This document shows positions 1-9,863 of a DNA stretch of 64,000 nucleotides, one piece after another. The notes beneath the pieces are model-generated. The model had not been told where the DNA came from. It did no database searches and saw only the letters and a list, made by a program, of their open reading frames with translations. Source of the DNA: DASZVB01 sp036272055 (GTDB lineage Bacteria; Myxococcota_A; Polyangia; Polyangiales; Polyangiaceae); NCBI GenBank assembly GCA_036272055.1, contig DATAZL010000059.1, positions 248,001 through 312,000 on the forward strand, written 5' to 3'. The position numbers and the translations under genes are program-made. The first letter of the stretch is position 1. Each line of letters begins with the position of its first letter.

Positions 1-1486
1 CGAGCTTCCGCTTCACGAAGTCGCGATTGAAGTGAGCGTCGGCGTCCTTCGGAGAAAGCTTCAGGGCTCCCTCGTAGGCTTCTATCGCAGACTTCCAGCG
101 CTCGATCGTCTTCTCGGGGGCGTCCTTCAAGGTCGTCCCGCCGATGCGGTAGCGTGCGTCACCGAGATCGTAGAGGACGCGTTCCTGGAGCGTCGGAGCG
201 GCCAGTCCGAGAGCGTGCGTGAGCGCTGCTTCGGCCGCGTCGTAGTGCTTCGCGCGATAAGCGGCCGCGCCGGCATCGATGGCGAGACGGGCGTCCTTCG
301 GAGCGCTCGCCCGGGCTGCCTCGTACGCCTTCGACGAGTCTTCGAAGTGTCCAGCCTCGTACGCCTTCTGCGCGCTCTGAACCGATGCAGCCGCCGTCCC
401 GGAGAACAGCGCGACGACGGTCGCCGCTGCTACGGCGCCACTCGCGCTCGTCGAGCGGCGGCCGGAACGAGACCGCGCTCTTCGCTTGCGCGGCATCCAG
501 CCGAGCAGCGCGTCGAGCACCACCGCGACGAGAGAGAGCGACAGCGGCACGGCGAACCACTCCGCGTACACACGGCGCACACGGGCACCGTGCTCGACGT
601 GCGTCAGCGGCGCGAGGGACTCCGAATAGAGACGCTCGAGTCCAAGGCCGTCGGCGCCGAGCGGCCGGTACGTCCCGTGCGCCGCTTGAGCGATGGCGCG
701 GAGCCCGCTTTCGTCCAGGCGCGAGCGGACGGCTGCGCCGTTCTCGTCGCGCACGACGCCGGTGGTGACGCCCTGCTCGTCGGTCTCCGGAACCAGCTCT
801 CCCGCCGGAGTACCGACGCCGATGGTCTCGATGGTGACGCCTTCAGCGGCGGCGCGCCGCGCGGCTTCCAGGCCCTGTCCTTGCAGGTCTTCACCGTCGG
901 TGAGCAGCACCATCACCTTCTGGCTGCCCGATTCGGCCCGGAGCGCCGCCGTCGCGGAGTCGATGGCGCGTCCGATGTCGGTGCCAGGGCGCCCGATGGC
1001 CGAGGTGTCCGTGGCGGCCAGCGTCTCGAGCAGCGCGTCGTGGTCGAGCGTCATCGGGCTCTCCAGGAACGCGTCGCCTGCGAATGCGACGAGGCCGATC
1101 CGATCTCCCGGAAATCGCTTCACGAGATCGCGCACGGCTAGCTTGGTCCTCTCCAGGCGGGTCGGCGCGACGTCGTCGGCGTTCATGCTCTTCGACGTGT
1201 CGAGCACGAGCAGTAGATCCGTCCCCTTGCGGTCGAGCGTCTCCCAGCGCATGCCCCGCTCGGGCCGCGCGAGCGCGACGAACCCGAGTGCCACGGCAGA
1301 GCAGGCGAGGACGACCCGAGTCCATCTGCGGAGCCGGGACGGGAGAGCGCGGGCGTTGAGGAGGCGCGCCCCGGCGAGCTCGCGGAGGGCGCGAGTGGTG
1401 AGGAACTCGCCCCGGATTCGGAGGGCGACGAGAGCGGTGACGGCGATGGCGCCGATGATGAGCCAGTACGGTTCTGCGAAACGCAT
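1..1486 (-). CDS. BatB-like VWA/TPR membrane protein (partial, C-terminus outside window)
   Basis: The frame reads open from an ATG at 1486 to the window edge, about 495 residues, so the C-terminus is missing. Membrane segments lie near residues 7-22 and 57-73. A von Willebrand A domain follows with an intact MIDAS start, D96-T-S-K-S100. Two more hydrophobic stretches occur near 315-325 and 349-364. TPR-like helices then run to the edge and end in the DADAHFNRD signature typical of BatB/BatC. Bat proteins are inner-membrane VWA proteins that work with a MoxR ATPase in envelope stress tolerance or complex maturation; the exact client is unknown. The gene starts 19 nt after BatA and is the last visible gene of the moxR-bat operon. 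A separate batC may be fused here, because the TPRs follow the VWA in one frame. Confidence 0.85.
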   Translation of the reverse strand, partial: MRFAEPYWLIIGAIAVTALVALRIRGEFLTTRALRELAGARLLNARALPSRLRRWTRVVLACSAVALGFVALARPERGMRWETLDRKGTDLLLVLDTSKSMNADDVAPTRLERTKLAVRDLVKRFPGDRIGLVAFAGDAFLESPMTLDHDALLETLAATDTSAIGRPGTDIGRAIDSATAALRAESGSQKVMVLLTDGEDLQGQGLEAARRAAAEGVTIETIGVGTPAGELVPETDEQGVTTGVVRDENGAAVRSRLDESGLRAIAQAAHGTYRPLGADGLGLERLYSESLAPLTHVEHGARVRRVYAEWFAVPLSLSLVAVVLDALLGWMPRKRRARSRSGRRSTSASGAVAAATVVALFSGTAAASVQSAQKAYEAGHFEDSSKAYEAARASAPKDARLAIDAGAAAYRAKHYDAAEAALTHALGLAAPTLQERVLYDLGDARYRIGGTTLKDAPEKTIERWKSAIEAYEGALKLSPKDADAHFNRDFVKRKL

Positions 1487-1505
1487 GGTGTGGGTGTCTC
1501 CGTGA

Positions 1506-2507
1506 TCAGCAAGGCACGCGGCGGAACCGGGTTGCCGATAGGCCGAGCTCCGTGAGGAGCAGTGCGAGTCCGGGGATCGCGAGCCAAGCGAACTGTTCGT
1601 CGTGGGTCGTGAACGCCTTCGTTGTGCGGGTGGTCTTCTCGGCGCGATCGATCGCGGTGTAGACGTCGCGGAGCGATTGCGTATCGGTCGCGCGGTAGAA
1701 CTCCCCGCCCGTCACCTTCGCGACCTGCTTCATGCTCGGTTCATCGACGTCGACGCGCGCCTTGACGAGCTGCTCGTGGCCGCGCTCGTCGGTGAGGGGG
1801 ATGAGCGCCTCGCCGGCGGAGCCGACTCCGATCGTGTAGACCTTGACGCCGAGCGCATGAGCGGCCGCCGCCGCCGCCGCCGGCGCGATCTTCCCGGCGT
1901 TGTTCTGGCCGTCCGTCAAGAGAACCAGCAGCTTCGACTTCGCAGCTCGTGCTTCTAGGTGGCGCACGCTGGACGCGATGGCGGAGCCGATCGCCGTTCC
2001 GTCGCCGACCTGGCTCGGGTCGAGGCCCATGAGGCGCTGCAGCACCCAGTCGTGTTCGAGCGTCAATGGGCTCACCAGATACGGCGCTCCCGCGAACGCG
2101 ACGAGCCCGATCCGGTCGTTGCTCCGGTCCTTGACGAAGCGGGCGACGACGTCCTTCGCGGCGTCGAGCCGGCTCTCCGCGCCGTCGGCGCTCATCATGT
2201 CGTGGGCCTGCATCGACCCGCTGACGTCGATGGCGAGCATCACGTCGACGCCGGACGCCTTCACCTCGGCGTGACGGTGCTCGAGGACCGGACGCGCGAG
2301 CGCAACCACGAAGAGCGCTGCGCCTACCCACCGGAGCGCGGGCGCGAAGACGCTCCACCGGGTTCGCCGCACCTTCGCGAGAGAGCGAACGAGCTCGGTG
2401 TTCGAGTGCGCGATCGCGCTGGGGCGCCCTGCTTTGCCGAGCCAGAAGGCGAGCAAGAACAGCGGGACCAGCAGCAGGAGAAGTGCCGGGTGTTGGAAAT
2501 GAATCAT
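1506..2507 (-). CDS. BatA-like VWA domain membrane protein
   Basis: A 333-residue protein. The start is ATG at 2507, because its ATGA overlaps the stop of the upstream gene, and homology-like sequence begins with MIHFQHPALLLLL. An N-terminal hydrophobic segment (residues 7-22) and a second near 58-72 precede a VWA domain whose MIDAS motif D94-V-S-G-S98 is intact. A C-terminal membrane helix lies near 305-325. This layout, two N-terminal helices, a periplasmic VWA domain and a C-terminal anchor, is that of BatA/aerotolerance proteins. It is the fourth gene of the moxR-DUF58-bat operon. The metal site suggests ligand binding by the VWA fold. The target is not evident. Confidence 0.88.
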   Translation of the reverse strand: MIHFQHPALLLLLVPLFLLAFWLGKAGRPSAIAHSNTELVRSLAKVRRTRWSVFAPALRWVGAALFVVALARPVLEHRHAEVKASGVDVMLAIDVSGSMQAHDMMSADGAESRLDAAKDVVARFVKDRSNDRIGLVAFAGAPYLVSPLTLEHDWVLQRLMGLDPSQVGDGTAIGSAIASSVRHLEARAAKSKLLVLLTDGQNNAGKIAPAAAAAAAHALGVKVYTIGVGSAGEALIPLTDERGHEQLVKARVDVDEPSMKQVAKVTGGEFYRATDTQSLRDVYTAIDRAEKTTRTTKAFTTHDEQFAWLAIPGLALLLTELGLSATRFRRVPC

Positions 2508-3169
2508 TGGGCATTCTCCGGAACCGCGGCGACTCGAGGTTCGCGCGCGGCTGAAGGCGTCACCGGCGTGGAGGTTGCCGGTACGGTGGAGGCCGAGGAA
2601 GCGGCAGGAACGGCGAAGAGACCGGTGACCCACTCGCGCGCGGATTCGGTCGAGGTGAGGAGCGAGTCGCGCTCCAGACGAGCCAGCGCGAAGCGCGCGA
2701 GGTCACACGTGGAAAGGATGCCGACCAGGAGCGACGCGTCGATCGGCGCGCCGCCAACGGTCGACCACTCGAGCGAGGCGAGCTCCTCCGTAGTTTCGGG
2801 ACAGGACTCTTTCCGCAGGCGCGCCGCCAGGGCAGTCCGGACCGCGCGCGCGACGACGTCCGCCCATTCGCGGCAGCGTCCCTCACGAGCGAGCAATTCC
2901 GCCTGCGCGAGCGACTCGAGCGCCTGCTCCTCGGCGGTCAGTGGACGTCGCGTGCGACGGCGCCACTCCCGGTAGCCCAGAATGCACCCGACCACCACGA
3001 CGGTCGCAGCAGCGGCGGCGGCGGCCCAGTACCACCACGGCGGGATCAGGATGAGTGGACGGATGTCGCGGATGTCCTCCGAAGGCGCCGGCGCACCTGC
3101 CGCGGCGGAAAGTGCAAACGCCGCGACAGCGAGCGCCGCTCCGACTCCCGGAATGTGCTTCGTGGTCAC
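2504..3169 (-). CDS. DUF4381/BatD-C-terminus-like membrane protein
   Basis: A 221-residue protein starting at GTG 3169, which overlaps the stop of the DUF58 gene (GTGA). A signal-like hydrophobic stretch spans residues 8-26. A membrane helix lies around 47-66 and is followed by a basic stretch (YREWRRRTRR). The rest is a cytoplasmic helical domain rich in Ala, Leu and Arg that begins PLTAEEQALESLAQA. This is the pattern of DUF4381 proteins and of the cytoplasmic tail of BatD, which occupy this place in MoxR-VWA operons. Its operon position supports a scaffold role for the VWA proteins. No catalytic residues are visible. Confidence 0.7.
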   Translation of the reverse strand: MTTKHIPGVGAALAVAAFALSAAAGAPAPSEDIRDIRPLILIPPWWYWAAAAAAATVVVVGCILGYREWRRRTRRPLTAEEQALESLAQAELLAREGRCREWADVVARAVRTALAARLRKESCPETTEELASLEWSTVGGAPIDASLLVGILSTCDLARFALARLERDSLLTSTESAREWVTGLFAVPAASSASTVPATSTPVTPSAAREPRVAAVPENAQ

Positions 3170-4077
3170 GCCCGTCCTCCTCGTGCTCTGAAGAAGCCGA
3201 TGAGCGGCCCCAGATAGGGACGAAGGGTATCCACGTCCAGAAGATCCACGTGCGCACCCTTGACGAGTGAACGGAGCTTTTCGTCAGACTCGCTGGCGAC
3301 CGCCTCGATGCGCGCGCGCTGCGCCGCGCTGCCCGTGTCTACCTCCACGACCTCGCCTGTTTCGGCGTCTTCGAGCGTCAAGAGCCCGACGGCGGGGAGC
3401 GCGCGATCGAGGCGATCGCCGATCCGGATGGCGAGCACATCGTGCTTTCGCGCAAGATACCCGAGCTCGGGCCGAACCTTGTCGACCCCCTCCTTTCCCA
3501 GGAGCAGGTCCGAGAGAATCACGACGACCGCGCGGCGCCGCACCCGATCACGCACGAGACGAAGCGCGCCGGCGAGGTCCGTCCCCCGCCCGCGAGGCTC
3601 GAGCGCGACGAGCCCGTTCACCAGCCGGAAGGCGTGCGCCCTCCCGCGAGCAGGCGGAACGAAAGCTTCGATCTCATCGGTGAAGGCGACGAGACCGATC
3701 CGGTGATCGCTGTGCACGGCGCCCAGCGCGAGCACACCTGCTATCTCGACGGCCTGCTCTCGCTTGCTCTCGTCGCCGGAGCCGAGCGCTCCGGAGGCGC
3801 TCAGATCGACCACGAAGATCACGGTGAGCTGGCGCTCTTCACGATATTTTTTCACGAACGTGTGCCCGGCGCGCGCGGTCGCGCTCCAGTCGATCGCTCG
3901 GATGTCGTCACCCGGCTCGTATTCCCTGACCTCGTCGAAATCCATGCCGCGGCCGCGAAAGCGCGATTGCACGCCGCCGTGGAACGCCTCGGAGCTCAGG
4001 CGCCGGGTGCCGATCTGGATTCGCCGGACACGCTCCGCGAGCCGCCGGCTCTTCTCGTCCGACGCAGCCGCCTTCAT
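3166..4077 (-). CDS. DUF58 domain protein (MoxR-associated)
   Basis: A 303-residue soluble protein with ATG at 4077 overlapping the MoxR stop (ATGA). Residues 38-62 carry the DUF58 signature, with RGRGMDFDEVREYEPGDD followed by IRAIDWSATAR. The C-terminal half is a VWA-like fold in which the MIDAS is partly altered (DLSASG). DUF58 proteins are encoded next to MoxR ATPases in many bacteria and are thought to be adaptors or clients of the ATPase. It is translationally coupled to both neighbours, so stoichiometric expression with MoxR and the Bat proteins is likely. Confidence 0.88.
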   Translation of the reverse strand: MKAAASDEKSRRLAERVRRIQIGTRRLSSEAFHGGVQSRFRGRGMDFDEVREYEPGDDIRAIDWSATARAGHTFVKKYREERQLTVIFVVDLSASGALGSGDESKREQAVEIAGVLALGAVHSDHRIGLVAFTDEIEAFVPPARGRAHAFRLVNGLVALEPRGRGTDLAGALRLVRDRVRRRAVVVILSDLLLGKEGVDKVRPELGYLARKHDVLAIRIGDRLDRALPAVGLLTLEDAETGEVVEVDTGSAAQRARIEAVASESDEKLRSLVKGAHVDLLDVDTLRPYLGPLIGFFRARGGRA

Positions 4078-5132
4078 GGCGACACCACGGTATCGAGGAC
4101 GCGCTGGACGATTTCGTCCGCGTCCACGCCGCTCGCCTCTGCGTCGAAGCTCAGGGTGAGTCGATGACGGAGCACGTCGTGGGCGACGTCCTTCACGTCT
4201 TGTGGAACGACGTAGCCGCGCCCGGCGAGGAACGCCGCTGCGCGGGCCGCCAGGGCGAGGCCGATGGTGCCGCGCGGCGATGCGCCGGCGCGCAGCAGCC
4301 CTTCGATCGGCACCTTATAGCGCGCAGGCTCGCGCGTCGCAGCGACGATGCGAACGACGTAATCACGCACGGCGTCGTCGACGTACACCTGGTCGACGAC
4401 CCGCCGCGCGCTCACGACGGTCTCGAGCGACACCACCGGCGTCACCGACGTACGAGGAGCGCTCACCGCCATCGCGTCGAGTATCGCGCGCTCCTCGAAC
4501 AGATCCGGGTACCTGACGCGCACCTTCAGCAAGAAGCGATCGAGCTGCGCCTCCGGCAGCGGGTAGGTTCCCTCTTGCTCGAGCGGGTTCTGCGTCGCCA
4601 TCACGAGAAACGGGTCCGGCAGGCGAAAGCTCTCGTCTCCGAGGGTGACCTGCGACTCCTGCATCGCTTCGAGCAGGGCGCTCTGCACCTTGGCGGGTGC
4701 GCGATTGATCTCGTCCGCGAGCACGAAGTGAGCGAACACCGGACCGCATTTCACCTCGAACGCGCCGGTCTGCGGCCGGTAAATCGTCGTCCCCACGATG
4801 TCGGAGGGGAGCATGTCCGGTGTGAACTGAATACGACCGAAGCGAGCGCCTTGAATGCTTCCGGCGAGCGTCTTGAGCGCCATGGTCTTCGCGAGGCCCG
4901 GGACACCCTCGAGCAGGAGATGGCCGCCCGTCAGGAGCCCGACGATCAAACGGTCCACGAGCGCGTGCTGCCCGACGATCACCGTCGCGATCTGTCGCTT
5001 CAAGGGGGTCACCCACCGAGACGCTTCTGCGACCCTCGCTTCGAGCTCCCGAATCTCCGGTGGCACGATCGGAGTCATCGGAGCGGGCCTCCCATTCGAA
5101 CGTTGAGCTTCGCTGGTGTTGGACATCGTCAT
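4074..5132 (-). CDS. MoxR family AAA+ ATPase
   Basis: A 352-residue protein. The start is ATG 5132, preceded by GGAG at 7 nt spacing; an upstream extension of the frame has no ribosome site. Walker A is GVPGLAKT at about residues 76-83, Walker B ends in ADE at about 139-141, and the sensor segment reads MATQNPLEQEGTYPLPEAQL. This is a standard MoxR. These ATPases act as chaperones that mature or insert complexes together with VWA proteins. It is the first gene of the five-gene operon that runs off the left edge. The ~218-nt upstream gap separates it from the glycine-zipper gene. No strong promoter was identified there. Confidence 0.93.
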   Translation of the reverse strand: MTMSNTSEAQRSNGRPAPMTPIVPPEIRELEARVAEASRWVTPLKRQIATVIVGQHALVDRLIVGLLTGGHLLLEGVPGLAKTMALKTLAGSIQGARFGRIQFTPDMLPSDIVGTTIYRPQTGAFEVKCGPVFAHFVLADEINRAPAKVQSALLEAMQESQVTLGDESFRLPDPFLVMATQNPLEQEGTYPLPEAQLDRFLLKVRVRYPDLFEERAILDAMAVSAPRTSVTPVVSLETVVSARRVVDQVYVDDAVRDYVVRIVAATREPARYKVPIEGLLRAGASPRGTIGLALAARAAAFLAGRGYVVPQDVKDVAHDVLRHRLTLSFDAEASGVDADEIVQRVLDTVVSP

Positions 5133-5350
5133 GCTGCTTCTCCGCTTTCTTTCGCCGCTCGCCGTTCGAGCGTGACCGGAGCATGGGACGCTGCTCTTGC
5201 AGCGACCTTTCGCGAACATGACAGAAATGAGAGGCGTCTTCCGTGAGGCGTCCGGAGGACGAAGGATCGCGGCAAACAATTCTGCGAGGTGTGCTCACGG
5301 CAAAACGTCGGTCCACCGGATGGCCGCCGTCGGTTGTGAGCTCATCGCAC

Positions 5351-5728
5351 TCAACCGGCAGGAGGCATCGGGCCTTCGGCTGGAGCCGCGTCAGAGGAGG
5401 CCGCGGCGCCGCTGGAGGCGATCGAAAACGCGCCGATTCGTGCCGGAGGATGCTCCAGATTCGGAGCACCGACGTCGCCTTCGCTGATCCCCAGCTCGGC
5501 ATCCAGCGTTCTCTGGTGCTTCGCCCGCTCCAGAGCTTCGTCTTGGTACGTTCTGGACGCGAGTACCCCGACTACGGCTCCGATGACCGCTCCGGCTATC
5601 GCGCCGGGCGGGCCGGCCATTGCGCCCAATGCTGCACCTCCGATGGCGCCCGCGGCTCCCCCTCCCGCTTCATGCAAGTGTCGCCGTGAAACGACGTGGT
5701 CTCCGTTCTCGTGTTTCTTGTTTTTCAT
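5351..5728 (-). CDS. Glycine-zipper domain protein
   Basis: A 125-residue protein with ATG at 5728; the longer frame begins with TTG and is less likely. Residues 21-54 form a Gly/Ala-rich hydrophobic region with repeated GxxxG spacing (GGGAAGAIGGAALGAMAG and onward), a glycine-zipper pattern that can pack in membranes. A charged helix follows (YQDEALERAKHQRTLDAE), then a low-complexity Ala/Pro tail. The family is small and uncharacterised. Similar proteins with a conserved DAELGISEGDVGAPNLEHPP block are common in myxobacteria, as far as I recall. It is divergent from the Prc protease gene across a 246-nt gap. Confidence 0.65.
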   Translation of the reverse strand: MKNKKHENGDHVVSRRHLHEAGGGAAGAIGGAALGAMAGPPGAIAGAVIGAVVGVLASRTYQDEALERAKHQRTLDAELGISEGDVGAPNLEHPPARIGAFSIASSGAAASSDAAPAEGPMPPAG

Positions 5729-5974
5729 GATGCAGCACTTCAATGCATCTTGTGCACCAAGACCGAGTATTGCTTTTCACTGCTCGCGTCTGGCTCCGCC
5801 GCGCACGGGGCAGTGGCCTGTCGCGTATATGCGCCCGCTCTGTGACGTTTCGCGTCGTGGTCGCATTTCGACTTCGTAACCTTCGCGCAAGGGGCAAGCA
5901 ACGATCCACGCTCAGAGTAGAACGGCCCGCGAGGCAATTCGCAGGCAGAACCCACACGACAAGCCGGAGACTCG

Positions 5975-8227
5975 ATGAATCGTTCTACACGGATTGCGAC
6001 TTGCCTGATCGTCGTCACCGCCGGAGGTGCGCTCGGCGCAATCGGGATCGCCAGACCCGAGGCGCAGACCGTCGTCCGCGCTGCTGCGGAGCCTGCGTTC
6101 GGCGACGCGACCGGAGCAAACATCACGCGGCTGACCAGCGACATCCTAGGTCGCTCGCAGTTCTCGCATCATCCGCTGGATCGCGAGCTGGCCGGAAAGT
6201 TTCTCGATGGCTACCTCGACGCTCTCGACGGGACGCACGCGCTCTTTCTGCAGTCCGACGTGTCCGAATTCGAGAGGTACCGCGACGATCTCTCGCGAGC
6301 GACCCGCGGGCAGGGCGATACCACCGCGGCGCGAGCGATATTCGCCAGGTACCTCGAGCGCCTGGCGCAGCGGACCGCCTATGCGGGCGACGTGCTGCAA
6401 ACGACGCGCTTCGATTTCACCGGGCACGACCGCTACATGCTCGATCGTTCGCATGCACGACGGCCGGTCGATCTCGCTGCGGCTCGCGACTTGTGGCGGC
6501 AGCAGCTCCGCGCGGAGTACCTGCAGGAGAAGCTGGGCGATCTACCGAAGGACCAGATCATCAAGAAGCTGACGCGGCGTTATGTCCGCCAGCTCGACAC
6601 GATGAAAACCATGGCCACCGATGAAGTGCTCGAGGTCTACCTGAACGCCCTCGCGCATGTTTACGATCCTCACTCGGACTACCTCGGCCACGAACAGATG
6701 GAGAGCCTCTCCATCTCGATGAACCTGTCCCTGTTCGGTATCGGCGCGTCGCTCGAGAGCACCGACGGCTATTGCACCGTGCGTGACGTCCTTCCGGGAG
6801 GCCCCGCGGCAAAAGGCGGCGCGCTGAAGCCGGGAGATCGAATCGTGGCGGTCGCGCAGGCCGGCAGGGGCGCAGTCGACGTCGTTGACATGCCGCTGTC
6901 GCGCACCGTCGAATTGATTCGCGGCCCGAAGGGGACGCCGGTCACGCTCACGGTGCTTTCTGCCGGGGCGCCGGAGAGCGCAGCCCCCAGGCACATCGCC
7001 CTCGTTCGTGATCAGGTTCAGCTCGAGGACCAGCGCGCCAAGGCTCGGGTCGTCGATCTTCCGGCGAGCGATGGGCGGCCGCCAGTGCGTCTCGGCGTCC
7101 TGGACATCCCGGAGTTTTACGCCGACATGAGCGACACAGGAGAAGGGACTCAGCGCAGCGTGACCGCGGACGTCGCGCGGCTCCTGACGAAGTTGAAGGC
7201 CGAAAAGGTTCAGGGCATCGTCGTCGACCTGAGACGAAACGGAGGGGGCTCGCTGAAGGAGGCGATAAGCCTCACGGGCCTCTTCATCGACTCGGGACCG
7301 GTCGTGCAGACTCGCGCCGCCACGGGAAACATCGAGGTGGACGCGGACGACGACCGTTCCGTCCTCTATGACGGTCCACTGGTCCTACTGACGAGCCGGT
7401 TCAGTGCCTCGGCGTCGGAGATCATGGCCGGCGCGTTGAAAGACTACGGACGTGCGGTGATCGTCGGCGACCCTTCCACCTTCGGCAAGGGCACCGTTCA
7501 GAACATTCTTCCGCTTGCGCGGATCATGGATCAGGGCGGCCTCGCGCATGCCTACGATCCGGGCGCGCTCAAGGTCACGATACGCAAGTTTTATCGCCCG
7601 AGCGGCGCGTCCACGCAGCTCCGCGGCGTCGCCTCGGACATCGTGTTGCCGTCGGCCACCGATTTCAGCGACGTGAGCGAGGCGTCGTTGAGAGATCCGC
7701 TCCCGTGGGACGCCGTTCCGCCGACGAGGTACGAGCACCTCGGGCGCGTTGCCCCCTACCTCGATGCGCTCCGGACGAGGTCGGCCGAGCGCGTCGCAGC
7801 CAGCAAGGAATTTTGCGATCTCCGCGACGACCTCGGCAGGGCGCAGAGGGAGCTCGCGACGAAGTCCATCTCTCTGAACGAGGCCGAGCGCCGGATGGAG
7901 CAGGCGGATGCGAAGGTGCGTGCATCGGACCGCGAACGGGAGGAAGCCGCGCATCCACCGCAGCGCCCCGTCGTCTACGAGTTCACCGTGGACGGTGCGT
8001 CTTCTCGCGGACTGCCGCCGCCCTCCCATTTCGTCGCGAAATCTTCGGCCCGCAAGGACGTCGGAGGGGCGTCGACGGCAAAGGCGAATCCCGCCTCGGC
8101 GGCGCGTGGGATCGAAGACGATGTCACTCTGGACGAGAGCACCCGGATCCTGGCCGATTACGCGACGCTCGCGAAAGGCGCGAAGGATGACGGCTTTGCG
8201 GGGAACGTCAGGCGTCCCGGGGCCTGA
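5975..8227 (+). CDS. prc: Carboxy-terminal processing protease (Tsp/Prc, peptidase S41)
   Basis: A 750-residue protein with ATG at 5975 behind CCGGAGA. A signal-type hydrophobic segment occupies residues 8-26. A Tsp N-terminal helical domain follows, then a PDZ domain near 250-330, the S41 catalytic domain, and a C-terminal helical domain containing the Prc hallmark SISLNEAERRMEQADAK. By alignment with E. coli Prc, the catalytic Ser is S479 (in FSASASEI) and the general base Lys is K505 (TFGKGTVQ), and the intervening KDYGRA is conserved. The protein should degrade or trim periplasmic proteins from their C-termini. It converges with the GH15 pseudogene, leaving only 5 nt between them. Confidence 0.95.
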   Translation: MNRSTRIATCLIVVTAGGALGAIGIARPEAQTVVRAAAEPAFGDATGANITRLTSDILGRSQFSHHPLDRELAGKFLDGYLDALDGTHALFLQSDVSEFERYRDDLSRATRGQGDTTAARAIFARYLERLAQRTAYAGDVLQTTRFDFTGHDRYMLDRSHARRPVDLAAARDLWRQQLRAEYLQEKLGDLPKDQIIKKLTRRYVRQLDTMKTMATDEVLEVYLNALAHVYDPHSDYLGHEQMESLSISMNLSLFGIGASLESTDGYCTVRDVLPGGPAAKGGALKPGDRIVAVAQAGRGAVDVVDMPLSRTVELIRGPKGTPVTLTVLSAGAPESAAPRHIALVRDQVQLEDQRAKARVVDLPASDGRPPVRLGVLDIPEFYADMSDTGEGTQRSVTADVARLLTKLKAEKVQGIVVDLRRNGGGSLKEAISLTGLFIDSGPVVQTRAATGNIEVDADDDRSVLYDGPLVLLTSRFSASASEIMAGALKDYGRAVIVGDPSTFGKGTVQNILPLARIMDQGGLAHAYDPGALKVTIRKFYRPSGASTQLRGVASDIVLPSATDFSDVSEASLRDPLPWDAVPPTRYEHLGRVAPYLDALRTRSAERVAASKEFCDLRDDLGRAQRELATKSISLNEAERRMEQADAKVRASDREREEAAHPPQRPVVYEFTVDGASSRGLPPPSHFVAKSSARKDVGGASTAKANPASAARGIEDDVTLDESTRILADYATLAKGAKDDGFAGNVRRPGA

Positions 8228-8232
8228 GCATC

Positions 8233-9863
8233 TCAGTGCCCGCTTCGATGGCTCGCCGGCCCACCCTGGCCGGAGAGGTTCCGCGCTGTTGACGAGCGAC
8301 ACGTGAGAAAACGCCTGCGGGAAATTACCGACGAGCCGCTTCGCCTCGGGTTCGTATTCTTCGGAGAGCAACCCGACGTCGTTCGAGAGGGCCACGAGCC
8401 GCTCGAACAGCGCCTGCGCCTCGTCGCGATGGCCGAGCAGCAGGTAGGTATCGACCAGCCAGAACGAGCACGGAAGAAATACGCCTTCGCCACCCGGCAG
8501 CCCGTCGAGCTCCTCCCGCGGACGGTATCGTCTCACGAGCCCGTCGTGCAGCAGCTCTTCTTCGATGGCGCGGACGGTCCCGATGAAGCGAGGATCGTCG
8601 GCAGGCAAGAAGCCGACGAGCGCTATCATGAGAAGACTGGCGTCGACGGCATCCGTGCCGACGTACTGGACGAAGGTGCCGCGCGCGGCGTCGAACGATG
8701 TGCGGCAGACCTCGTCATGAATCGCCTGCCGGCACATTCGCCAGCGCTCGACGGGTCGGTCGAGCCCGTACTGCTCCACGGCCTTCACGGCGCGATCGAG
8801 CGCCACCCACGCCATGACTCGCGAGTGCGTGAACTCGCGACGAGGCCCGCGGATCTCCCAGATACCCTCGTCCGGCTCGCGCCAGATCTCCTCGAGATAC
8901 TCGATGAGCGCAATCTGAAGCTGCCACGACTCCGGAGAGCCTGCGAGCTCGCAGCGCCGCGCGACGTGAAGCGCGTCCATGAGCTCTCCCCAGACGTCGA
9001 GCTGTCGCTGATTGGCAGCCTCGTTGCCCACACGCGCCGGCTTGCTTCCCGCATACCCCGGTAGCCACTCGAGCTCGAGCTCGGGGAGGCGTCGCTCTCC
9101 CGCGATGCCGTACAGGATCTGCAATTGCGATGCCGTTCCGGCGACAGCACGCAGCAGCCAGCTTCGCCACGACGCGGCCTCCTCGAGATACCCGGCGTTC
9201 ATCAGCGCGTAGAGCGTGAAGGTAGCGTCGCGGATCCAGCAGTACCGGTAATCCCAGAGCGCCTTCAACGTGATGAGCGACCGGCGGACGATCTCGGTGT
9301 AAGCCCCGTGTTCGGTGCAGCGTGACGACCATTTCGACCAGGACTCGGCCGTCGCCGGCTCGCACGATGAAGTCCGCCACGGTCTTGAGCTCTTCCCCCC
9401 GCACCCGAAGCGGCGAGACGAGCCGGAAGAGATCGGGTCCCGCGATGGCTTCGAGCGCATCGTCGCGACGATGCACCCAGGGAACGATCTTCCCGTATCC
9501 CATCCTGAAGACGAGCTCCATGTGCATTGGCACTTCCCCGCGCTCGCCGACGACGATACGGACGACTTTCGGAGCGGCCTCGCCAAGGGACATGAAGTCG
9601 ACGATCAGCACCGCTCCGTCGTCCGTCTCGTGCCGCGTTTCCAGGATCAGTGTGCAGGGCCGGTAGCGCCGCGTCGTCCTGGCGGCGTGGTCGCGTGGAC
9701 CGATCGACCAGTGGCCGTGCTCCGCGGTTCCCAGGAGCGCCGCGAAGCACGCCTCCGAATCGAAGCGCGGCAAGCAAAGCCAGTCGATGGAGCCTGCTTT
9801 GCTCACGAGAGCTGCGCCGCGGCAGTCGCCGATGAGCGCGTAGTCTTCTATCGGTAGCGACAT
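8233..9863 (-). pseudogene. GH15 glucoamylase/trehalase-like gene, degraded
   Basis: The start, ATG 9863 (MSLPIEDYALIGDCRGAALV), is typical of bacterial GH15 proteins. The reading frame shifts near 9350: after VRAGDG the homologous sequence continues in another frame as AESWSKWSSRC. About 25-30 residues normally found there are absent. A second gap near 9262 joins SLITLKAL directly to WDYRYCWIRDA, dropping the ~25-residue loop with the conserved APTTSLPE-type segment. A third shift near 8290 lies in a CG-repeat, and the natural end NLSGQGGPASHRSGH is in yet another frame. Both presumed catalytic acids (WEIRGP and LLSEEYEP) remain. Functional product is unlikely unless the lesions are assembly errors. 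Confidence 0.8.

Noticed and set aside
32..1141. Long plus-strand frame across the BatB region
   Set aside because: It is antisense to the clear BatB VWA/TPR frame on the minus strand and its protein is Arg/Ala-rich with no recognisable domain.
7385..8232. Continuation of the GH15 frame antisense into the Prc protease gene
   Set aside because: The GH15 homology ends near 8290 and the natural C-terminus lies in another frame, stopping at 8233. The longer frame is a by-product of the high GC content.
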